The notes beneath the pieces are model-generated. The model was not told the DNA's origin and did not search any database. It saw only the letters and a list, made by a program, of their open reading frames with translations. A program made the translations under genes and the position numbers. A DNA stretch of 10,494 nt, taken from the NCBI GenBank assembly GCA_944393305.1, contig CALXZS010000032.1, positions 1 through 10,494 of the forward strand, given 5' to 3'. Positions 4,885 through 10,494 of this stretch are shown piece after piece (the stretch's first letter is position 1; each line of letters opens with the position of its first letter). The stretch comes from an uncultured Clostridia bacterium. Its GTDB lineage: Bacteria > Bacillota > Clostridia > TANB77 > CAG-508.

Positions 4885-6234
4885 ATGGAAATAAAAAAGA
4901 ATGATGAATATATTGTTGAAATTATAGACTATGGTGCAAATGGAGAAGGTATAGCGAAAATTGATGGCTATACCATTTTCGTAATTGGAGCGATGAAGGG
5001 AGAAGTATGTAAAATACATATATTAAAAACACTTTCATCACATGCATTTGCAAAGATTGTTGAAATAATAAAAAATTCTGAAAGTAGAGTAGAAGCGGAT
5101 TGTACTACTTATGACAGATGTGGAGGTTGCGATTTAAGGCATATCAAATATGAAGAAACTTTGCAAATAAAAAAAGAAAAAGTACAGAATTTGGATAATA
5201 AAATGCTAGATGAAAAAATAGTAGTAAATGATACAGTTGGAATGGAGAATCCACTCTATTATAGGAATAAAGCAATTTTTCCAATTAGTAAAGATAAAAA
5301 AATTGGCGTTTTTGCAAAAAGGAGTCATAATATTATTCCTATTTCAGAATGTAAAATACAAACCAAAATATCTCAAGAAATTGCAAAATATATAGTGGAA
5401 AATTGGAAGTATACAATTTATGATGAAAAAACTAGACAAGGTCTACTTAGAAATATTATGATTAGAGAAGGCTTTGCTACTCATGAAATAATGTGTGTAC
5501 TTGTACTAAGCGAGAATAAGAAAATTGATGTTAGTGAAATAGTTGAAAAATTTCCTGAAATAAAAACAATAGTTGCAAATATTAATACTGAAGATACTAA
5601 TGTGGTTTTAGGTAATGAAAATGTAGTGTTATATGGAAATGGGTATATACAAGATAAATTAGGAGATTATATATTCAAAATATCTCCAAATTCTTTTTAT
5701 CAAGTAAATCCTATTCAGACAGAGAAAATATATAATTTAGCTATAAAAAGTGCAAAATTAAATAAGGACGATATTTTATGTGATTTATATTGTGGTATAG
5801 GAACTATTGGTATTTTTGCGTCAAAATATGTAAAAAAAGTATATGGAATAGAAATTGTAGACAATGCAATAAAAGATGCTAAAGAAAATGCAAAAATTAA
5901 TAATATACAAAATATTGAATTTATTACAGGTGATGTAGAAAAGGCTTTTGATAAACTTTTAAAGGATAATATAAAACCGAATGTTGTTATTGTTGACCCT
6001 CCAAGAAAAGGCTTGGATGAGAAAACAATTGAAAATTTAATTAATTTAAAATTAGAAAGAATGGTGTATGTTAGCTGTAACCCAGCAACACTTATGAGAG
6101 ATTTGCACAAACTTGAAAAAACATATGATGTTATGGAAATAACACCAGTAGATAATTTTTGTTATAGTTCACACGTGGAGTGCATAGCAGTGCTATGCCT
6201 GAGATACAATAAGTCAGAAAGGAGAAAAAATTGA
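4885..6234 (+). CDS. rlmCD: TrmA/RlmD-family RNA (uracil-5-)-methyltransferase (RlmCD-type)
   Basis: This 449-residue enzyme uses S-adenosylmethionine to make 5-methyluridine in RNA; Bacillota members of this type commonly modify 23S rRNA (RlmCD, U747 and U1939). Residues 1-60 form a TRAM RNA-binding domain (EIIDYGANGEGIAKIDGYTI). Cys73, Cys79, Cys82 (CTTYDRCGGCDLRH) and Cys156 fit the [4Fe-4S] site. The SAM domain shows SFYQVNP (270-276), DLYCGIGTIG (300-309), VDPPRKG (370-376), the catalytic Cys398 in YVSCNP and the general base Glu432 in HVECIAVL. All catalytic elements are present and length is normal. It follows the 62-residue gene by one base and its stop overlaps the next start by four bases (TTGA), placing it in a tight operon. 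The exact target, one site or two, or tRNA position 54, cannot be decided from sequence alone; rRNA is favoured by the TRAM and Fe-S architecture. Confidence 0.92.
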   Translation: MEIKKNDEYIVEIIDYGANGEGIAKIDGYTIFVIGAMKGEVCKIHILKTLSSHAFAKIVEIIKNSESRVEADCTTYDRCGGCDLRHIKYEETLQIKKEKVQNLDNKMLDEKIVVNDTVGMENPLYYRNKAIFPISKDKKIGVFAKRSHNIIPISECKIQTKISQEIAKYIVENWKYTIYDEKTRQGLLRNIMIREGFATHEIMCVLVLSENKKIDVSEIVEKFPEIKTIVANINTEDTNVVLGNENVVLYGNGYIQDKLGDYIFKISPNSFYQVNPIQTEKIYNLAIKSAKLNKDDILCDLYCGIGTIGIFASKYVKKVYGIEIVDNAIKDAKENAKINNIQNIEFITGDVEKAFDKLLKDNIKPNVVIVDPPRKGLDEKTIENLINLKLERMVYVSCNPATLMRDLHKLEKTYDVMEITPVDNFCYSSHVECIAVLCLRYNKSERRKN

Positions 6235-6827
6235 AAGTATTATTTGCAACAACAAATCCAGCAAAAGTAAAAAAATACAAAGAAAAATTAGAAGAAAAAG
6301 GAATAGAATTAATTACATTAAAAGACTTGGACTTTAAAATAGACATAAATGAAAATGGGAAAAATGCAATCGAAAATGCGTATATAAAAGCAAAAGCATA
6401 TTATAACGCAACAAAAATGCCAACAATAGGAATGGACAATAATTTGTTTATAGACGGCTTGCCAGAAGAGAAACAGCCAGGAACACATGTTAGAAGGATA
6501 AATGGCAAAGAGTTAAATGATGATGAAATGATAGAACATTATACAAATTTAGTAAAAGAATATGGAAACAAATTAACTGCAAAGTGGGTTTATGGAATGG
6601 TAGTTTGCAGTAACAATGGAGTAAAAGAATATTCTTGGAGTAAGAGTCATTTCTATTTTATAGATAAGCCATGCGAAAAAAGAAACCCAGGTTATCCGTT
6701 AGATTCTATAAGCATTATTCCAGAATATAACAAATACCTAGTTGAATTGTCTGATGAAGATAAAAAATCATATAATGAAAAAGATAATACAAATGATGTA
6801 ATCAAATTTATATTAGATAACATATAA
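6231..6827 (+). CDS. Divergent Ham1/RdgB-like nucleoside triphosphate pyrophosphatase
   Basis: The 198-residue protein belongs to the Ham1/RdgB/ITPase fold, whose members hydrolyse dITP and XTP to monophosphates and keep deaminated purines out of nucleic acids. The substrate-gripping start ATTNPAKVKKY (TxNxxK), the ENAYIKAKAY helix and GMDNNLFIDGLP are recognisable; Asp69 aligns with the second Asp of the usual ADDSGL. It departs from the family elsewhere: the G-G-F-G-Y-D-P loop reads RNPGYPLDS, and the usual SHR near the C-terminus is replaced by NEK in ELSDEDKKSYNEK. So the fold is confident but the substrate is not. It starts at TTG 6231 with AAAGGAG seven bases upstream, overlapping the preceding stop by four bases, so it is translationally coupled to the methyltransferase gene. 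TTG fits because two genes in this operon use it. Confidence 0.85.
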   Translation: MKVLFATTNPAKVKKYKEKLEEKGIELITLKDLDFKIDINENGKNAIENAYIKAKAYYNATKMPTIGMDNNLFIDGLPEEKQPGTHVRRINGKELNDDEMIEHYTNLVKEYGNKLTAKWVYGMVVCSNNGVKEYSWSKSHFYFIDKPCEKRNPGYPLDSISIIPEYNKYLVELSDEDKKSYNEKDNTNDVIKFILDNI

Positions 6828-6841
6828 GAAAGGTAAAAAAG

Positions 6842-7786
6842 ATGGAAGCAAAATCTTTACTCTATGCAAAAAATAAACTACCATTAGACTTTACGCAAGA
6901 AATATACAATACATTTTCAAGCAAAATAGCTGATAAAATTTTAACAGGAATGTATGAAAAAAGATATACCACTTTAAGAGTAAATACAATAAAATATAAT
7001 ATAGAAGATCTAATAGCAGTTCTAAAAAAAGAGAATATAGAATTTGAAAAAGTAGAATGGTATGAAAATGCACTAATTATAAAAAATGTAAATGAAAGAA
7101 AATTGCAGGAATTAGAAATTTACAAAAATGGGTATATATACATTCAAAGTTTATCAAGTATGATACCACCTTTAGTTTTAAATCCAAAAAGAGGAGATAA
7201 AGTATTGGATTTAACAGCAGCCCCAGGTAGTAAAACTACTCAAATGTCTGCAATGATGGAAAATGAAGGATATATACTTGCGAACGAGCTAGATACCATC
7301 AGATGTCAAAGGTTAAAATATAATGTGGATATGCAAGGCGCAAGTATAGTAGAAATAAATAATGCCAATGGAGAAATAATAGGCGAAAAATACCCAAATA
7401 CTTTTGATAAAATACTTCTCGATGTCCCTTGTAGTGGAGAAGGAAGATTTGAAATAGAAGATGAAAAAACATACAAAAATTGGTCAACTAAACAAGTAGA
7501 AGAATTATCACAAGTTCAAAGAAAATTATTTAATAGTGCAATAAAAGCTTTAAAACCAGGAGGAGAAATGGTATACTCAACATGTACATTAAATACAAAA
7601 GAAAACGAAGAAATTTTAAATTGGGGACTAAAAAATTTCAAAATAAGAATTGAAGATATAGATTTAAAATTAAAAAATACAACGAAAGGTATAACGAAAG
7701 GGTTTGATAATTCTTTGAAAAAAGCTATTAGAGTATTACCAAATAAATATCAAGAAGGATTTTTTGTAGCAAAAATAATAAAATAA
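6842..7786 (+). CDS. NOL1/NOP2/Sun-family RNA m5C methyltransferase, short form
   Basis: The 314-residue protein is a SAM-dependent RNA (cytosine-5-)-methyltransferase of the RsmB/RsmF/NSUN family. Visible motifs are TTLRVNTIK (N-terminal RNA-binding ferredoxin-like part), IYIQSLSSMIPPLVL before the fold, LDLTAAPGSKTTQ (motif I, 122-134), NELD (149-152), FDKILLDVPCSGEG with Cys197 (motif IV), PGGEMVYSTCTL with catalytic Cys248 (motif VI), and the C-terminal AIRVLPNKYQEGFFVAKI. It lacks the N-terminal NusB domain of RsmB and the C-terminal PUA-like extension of RsmF, so it is a minimal version; target rRNA or tRNA is undetermined. Its start is supported by AAAGG eight bases upstream and it lies 14 bp after the pyrophosphatase, last of the tight operon begun at 4695. 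Two RNA methyltransferases in one operon suggest shared control of RNA modification. Confidence 0.88.
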   Translation: MEAKSLLYAKNKLPLDFTQEIYNTFSSKIADKILTGMYEKRYTTLRVNTIKYNIEDLIAVLKKENIEFEKVEWYENALIIKNVNERKLQELEIYKNGYIYIQSLSSMIPPLVLNPKRGDKVLDLTAAPGSKTTQMSAMMENEGYILANELDTIRCQRLKYNVDMQGASIVEINNANGEIIGEKYPNTFDKILLDVPCSGEGRFEIEDEKTYKNWSTKQVEELSQVQRKLFNSAIKALKPGGEMVYSTCTLNTKENEEILNWGLKNFKIRIEDIDLKLKNTTKGITKGFDNSLKKAIRVLPNKYQEGFFVAKIIK

Positions 7787-7837
7787 TGTATCATTAGACT
7801 TATTATAAACATAATAATATGTAAGGAGGAATGTATA

Positions 7838-8800
7838 ATGAGTCTAGTGGGAAATACTCCAATGATAAAAATAAATTATAAATATGAAAATGAAGAAAAA
7901 TATGTATACGCTAAGCTAGAATATTATAATTTAACCGGAAGTATAAAAGACAGAATAGCTTATTATATTATTGAAAATGCTATAAAAAGAAACGAACTAA
8001 AAAAAGACATGCCGATAATTGAAGCAACAAGTGGAAATACAGGAATAGCACTTGCATCTATTGGAGCAAGATTAAAGCATCCTGTATATATTTTTATGCC
8101 AGATTGGGTAAGTATGGAAAGAATAAAAATAATGCAAATGTATGGAGCAAAAGTATTTTTAGTATCTAAAGAAGATGGTGGTTTTGTTGAATGTTTAAGT
8201 AGAGCAAGTAGAATGGCAAAAGAAACAAATGGTTTTCTAGTAGACCAATTTTCGAATAAGGATAATTTTAAAGCACATTACGAAACAACGGGAAAAGAAA
8301 TAATAGAAGACATAAAAGAAGAAATAGGAGCATTTGTATCTGGAGTTGGAACAGGAGGAACTCTAATGGGATGTGGCTTGAGAATAAAAGATAAATACAA
8401 AAACAGCAAAATAATAGCAATAGAGCCAGAAAAAATGCCACTCATATCTAATGGTGAAATAAAAGGAGATCATAAAATAGAGGGAATCGGAGATGAGTTT
8501 GTACCAGAATTGTTGCATAAAGATACAATAGATGGAATATATTTAATTGACGATGATGATGCAATAAATATGTCAAGAAAATTAGCAAAAGAATTAGGAC
8601 TAGGTGTTGGAATCTCTTCAGGAGCCAATTTAATTGGAGCAATATTGCAAGAAAGAACCAATACGAATAGAGTAGTTACAGTATTTCCAGATGATAATAA
8701 AAAATATTTATCTACTGATTTATCAAAGCAAAATAATGACAATCCAAATTATATATCAAATAAAATAACTCTTCTTAATTTAAAATTAGTAAATAATTGA
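7838..8800 (+). CDS. Cysteine synthase-family PLP-dependent enzyme
   Basis: The 320-residue protein is a fold-type II PLP enzyme of the cysteine synthase/cystathionine beta-synthase family, which replaces the beta-substituent of O-acetylserine or a similar substrate with sulfide. Visible elements are LVGNTPMIKI (3-11), Lys37 in TGSIKDR as the PLP lysine, TSGNTG (64-69) binding the substrate carboxylate, the phosphate loop GTGGT (171-175) and SSGAN (260-264) near the pyridine nitrogen, then YLSTDL as in CysK. The start is a little shorter than in CysK, and the final 20 residues (NPNYISNKITLLNLKLVNN) look non-conserved. TAAGGAGGA before the ATG is a strong site. A 51-bp gap separates it from the methyltransferase gene, so it may be read through from that operon; no convincing promoter of its own is seen. 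No cysE, metB or luxS neighbour helps to choose between CysK, CysM and a diaminopropionate- or lanthionine-type relative. Confidence 0.85.
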   Translation: MSLVGNTPMIKINYKYENEEKYVYAKLEYYNLTGSIKDRIAYYIIENAIKRNELKKDMPIIEATSGNTGIALASIGARLKHPVYIFMPDWVSMERIKIMQMYGAKVFLVSKEDGGFVECLSRASRMAKETNGFLVDQFSNKDNFKAHYETTGKEIIEDIKEEIGAFVSGVGTGGTLMGCGLRIKDKYKNSKIIAIEPEKMPLISNGEIKGDHKIEGIGDEFVPELLHKDTIDGIYLIDDDDAINMSRKLAKELGLGVGISSGANLIGAILQERTNTNRVVTVFPDDNKKYLSTDLSKQNNDNPNYISNKITLLNLKLVNN

Positions 8801-8825
8801 CATAGTAGGAAATTAAATGTAAAAT
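8797..8825 (+). promoter_or_regulatory. Near-consensus promoter overlapping the preceding stop codon
   Basis: A perfect TTGACA (8797-8802) and TAAAAT (8820-8825) are exactly 17 bp apart, the best promoter in the window. The TGA stop of the cysteine synthase-like gene (8798-8800) is inside the -35. It would drive the beta-lactamase-fold gene and the HD gene. Confidence 0.7.
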
Positions 8826-8860
8826 AAATATCGTTAATACAAAAAAAGAGGGAAAATAAA

Positions 8861-9808
8861 ATGAAAACAAAGGGAGTAAAAGAAAGAAATATAAAAAATA
8901 TTATTTGCGTTTTATGTATAATTATATTATTGTGCATTTTAATACTAACTTTCTATTTGCAAAACAGAAATGTTAGTAAAGAAGTTTTTGTACCAATAGA
9001 AAGTTGGCAGGCAATAACACATGACATAGTTGTTAAAGATTCTGTATATATTGAAGAATCAGAAGACGAAAATGTTAAAAATTTAATTAATCAAATTAGA
9101 AGTGAGTATGGGCTAAATAGCAACAATTTTGGATTTTTCTATTATAATGTAAACAAAAAGAAATATTATTTTTATAACGAAAACAAATATTTTACAGCAG
9201 CAAGTACAGTCAAAGTCCCAGTTGCAATATATTACTATACAAAAATAAATAATGGAGAAATGAGTTTAGATGATACTTTAACATATAAATCTGGAAACTT
9301 TGAAGCCGGTGGAGGAGATGTTACAAATAAATATAAAGCAGGGTCATTTATTCCATTATCAGTGCTTTTAGAAGAATTAATTGTTGATAGTGATAATACT
9401 GCAAATAATATTTTAATTAGCAATATTGGATGGAGTAAATACAGATATGAAATTGCTAAGCTTTCAGATAGAGATTTAACAAGTAACTTTTATTCATCAA
9501 ATGTAACTTGCCCAGGTTATGCATATGATGTAATGAATTATTTGTATAATAATTCAGATAAATATCCTAAACTAATGGAAGATATGAAAAAATCTTCATT
9601 TGGTAAATACTTAAAAGAATATCTAGATTATGATGTAGCACATAAATATGGAAGTTATGGCGGATATGTACATGATTATGGAATAATATATGGAAAAGAC
9701 ACATACTTAGTAGGAGTATTCACAAAAAATATAAATAATGCACCAACAATGATTGCAAATATAGGAAAAAGATTAGTTGAAACAGTCGAAAATGTGGAGG
9801 AAGAATAA
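8861..9808 (+). CDS. Membrane-anchored class A beta-lactamase-fold serine hydrolase
   Basis: The 315-residue protein has a basic N-terminus, one transmembrane helix (about 12-33) and an external domain of the class A beta-lactamase/penicillin-binding fold. The catalytic Ser115 and Lys118 are in AASTVKVP (SxxK), SDN is at 177-179 in IVDSDNTANN, and KYG (262-264) in AHKYGSYGGYVHDYG replaces the usual KTG. I cannot find the Glu166-like ExxLN element in the region after SDN (about 205-225), so efficient beta-lactam hydrolysis is doubtful; a peptidoglycan-related or other hydrolase role is more likely. The start is supported by AGAGGGA seven bases upstream and a near-consensus promoter at 8797. 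Its stop touches the ATG of the HD-domain gene, so the two are translationally coupled. Anchoring rather than secretion, and a fold shared with wall enzymes, suggest action at the outer membrane face. Drug resistance should not be inferred from sequence alone. Confidence 0.85.
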   Translation: MKTKGVKERNIKNIICVLCIIILLCILILTFYLQNRNVSKEVFVPIESWQAITHDIVVKDSVYIEESEDENVKNLINQIRSEYGLNSNNFGFFYYNVNKKKYYFYNENKYFTAASTVKVPVAIYYYTKINNGEMSLDDTLTYKSGNFEAGGGDVTNKYKAGSFIPLSVLLEELIVDSDNTANNILISNIGWSKYRYEIAKLSDRDLTSNFYSSNVTCPGYAYDVMNYLYNNSDKYPKLMEDMKKSSFGKYLKEYLDYDVAHKYGSYGGYVHDYGIIYGKDTYLVGVFTKNINNAPTMIANIGKRLVETVENVEEE

Positions 9809-10363
9809 ATGGAAGAACAAATTATAGAATTATTAAAAAGTACAAAAAGAGAAGGAATAGAAAATTTAATAGAATTTCTTAAAAAAACAGATTTCTTTAA
9901 AGCACCTGCTAGCACAAGATTTCATGGATGTTTTGAAGGTGGTTTAGCAGAGCATAGTATGAAAGTTTATGAAATATTAAAACATAAGGTAGAAACTAGC
10001 ATTTTACCAATAAAAGTGCAAGAATCATCAATTATTATAATAGGTCTTTTACATGATATATGTAAAGTGAATTTTTATAAAGTAGATTATAGAAATGCAA
10101 AAAATGCATTAGGTGTGTGGGAAAAAGTACCATATTATACTGTTGATGATACAATACCATATGGTCATGGTGAAAAATCTGTAATGATGATTTCAGAATA
10201 TATAAAACTTACAAGCGAAGAAAAATATGCAATAAGATGGCATATGGGATATACCGAGCCAAAAGAACTTTACAATACGATTGGTGGAGCATATAAAAAA
10301 TATCCTTTAGCATTACTTACTCATGAAGCGGATTTAGAAGCAACATATTTTTATGATATATAG
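9809..10363 (+). CDS. HD-domain phosphohydrolase
   Basis: The 184-residue soluble protein has a full set of HD-superfamily metal ligands: His49 in GGLAEHSMKVYE, His82-Asp83 in LLHDICKV, then His120 in YGHGEKSV, His145 in AIRWHMG and Asp175 in THEADLEATY. This arrangement resembles the HD part of YhaM-type 3'-5' exoribonucleases and related phosphohydrolases, but the OB-fold nucleic-acid-binding domain of YhaM is absent, so the substrate (nucleotide or nucleic acid 3' end) is open. An N-terminal helical part (1-36) ends in DFFKAPASTRFHGCFEGG, typical of this subgroup. The ATG directly follows the TAA of the beta-lactamase-fold gene, with GGAGG upstream inside that gene, so expression is coupled. 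A strong terminator begins at the base after the stop. HD proteins are common in housekeeping and phage genomes and no specific pathway is implied here. Confidence 0.87.
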   Translation: MEEQIIELLKSTKREGIENLIEFLKKTDFFKAPASTRFHGCFEGGLAEHSMKVYEILKHKVETSILPIKVQESSIIIIGLLHDICKVNFYKVDYRNAKNALGVWEKVPYYTVDDTIPYGHGEKSVMMISEYIKLTSEEKYAIRWHMGYTEPKELYNTIGGAYKKYPLALLTHEADLEATYFYDI

Positions 10364-10405
10364 GCTGTTTTTGGGGACACCTCCCAAAAACAGCTTGTCT
10401 TTTTG
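10364..10405 (+). terminator. Strong intrinsic terminator after the HD gene
   Basis: GCTGTTTTTGGG (10364-10375) pairs perfectly with CCCAAAAACAGC (10383-10394) around GACACCT, 12 pairs, followed by TTGTCTTTTT. It begins immediately after the TAG stop at 10361-10363. Confidence 0.85.
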
Positions 10406-10410
10406 ATTGA

Positions 10411-10494
10411 TATTTCTCATTTGTAGAGGCTTTAATAGGAAGAAAAGTAAAGAATATAGAAATAAATAATGAGAAAGAATTGCAAAGAGAAAAT
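10411..10494 (+). pseudogene. Fragment of an Rpn/PD-(D/E)XK nuclease-family transposase-like gene, cut at the window edge
   Basis: After a TGA at 10408 this frame is open to the window end: FVEALIGRKVKNIEINNEKE, preceded by YFS and followed by LQREN. The F-EAL-G-K/R-I/V-I-I-N-E-L-REN pattern resembles the region before the PD-(D/E)XK core of Rpn-type recombination-promoting nuclease/putative transposase proteins. There is no start codon or ribosome site in the frame and a stop lies right before it, so it looks like a 5'-truncated remnant. With only 28 codons visible the family call is tentative. Confidence 0.4.

Noticed and set aside
5715..6110. 131-residue minus-strand open frame inside the methyltransferase gene
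   Set aside because: It lies over essential SAM and catalytic motifs of the plus-strand gene and has no family features of its own.
6182..6198. GCATAGC-AGT-GCTATGC hairpin near the end of the methyltransferase gene
   Set aside because: It codes for the conserved ECIAVLC stretch required by the family, so the palindrome is best explained by coding; too short for a terminator and without a T-run.
8861..9808. Calling the beta-lactamase-fold gene an antibiotic resistance gene
   Set aside because: KTG is altered, the Glu166 element is not visible, and the protein is membrane-anchored; fold similarity alone does not support resistance.
1..10494. CRISPR array, tRNA or rRNA genes, or a complete defence system
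   Set aside because: I saw no regularly spaced identical repeats with spacers, no tRNA cloverleaf with CCA-like ends, no rRNA-like conserved blocks, and no complete set of known defence genes; the Fic gene is broken.

Overview
The window is very AT-rich, Gram-positive DNA: strong AGGAGG-type ribosome sites, TTG starts, heavy AGA/ATA/AAA codon use, a class B sortase with a PKTG-type surface substrate, SHOCT-domain membrane proteins and an RlmCD-type rRNA methyltransferase. This fits a Bacillota genome, most likely an uncultured or gut-type clostridium; the genus cannot be read from the sequence. All intact genes are on the + strand except one phage-like gene near 2.1-2.4 kb.

Layout. 1-900 is decayed: a Fic-family gene that has lost its 5' end, carries a frameshift and has an internal deletion that removed the catalytic HPFxxGNGR region. 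900-1060 holds a promoter followed by two hairpins and a T-rich tail, which I read as a candidate stand-alone small RNA (or leader) of about 100 nt. 1168-2021 is a two-gene operon of small membrane proteins with SHOCT domains at opposite ends, closed by a shared bidirectional terminator. 2085-2378 (- strand) is a phage-type small protein with foreign base composition and an internal 60-bp duplication; it is divergent from 2605-3711, a secreted beta-helix surface protein with a C-terminal TPKTG sorting signal, followed by its probable sortase B (3809-4576).

A long perfect inverted repeat (4579-4644) separates the sortase from a tightly packed operon (4695-7786): a 62-residue acidic unknown, a TrmA/RlmD-family m5U methyltransferase, a divergent Ham1/RdgB-like nucleotide pyrophosphatase and a short NSUN-type m5C RNA methyltransferase. 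A cysteine-synthase-family PLP enzyme follows (7838-8800). A near-consensus promoter that begins on its stop codon drives a membrane-anchored class A beta-lactamase-fold protein and an HD-domain phosphohydrolase with no gap between them, closed by a strong terminator at 10364. The last ~80 bp read as a 5'-truncated piece of an Rpn/PD-(D/E)XK transposase-like gene.

Working together: the sortase and its substrate form a cell-envelope pair; the 4695-7786 operon is RNA-modification and nucleotide housekeeping; the envelope hydrolase plus HD protein form a second unit. I found no CRISPR array, tRNA, rRNA, complete transposase or recognisable complete defence system. The least explained items are the small-RNA locus at 925-1057, the duplicated phage-type gene, and the 62-residue operon leader.
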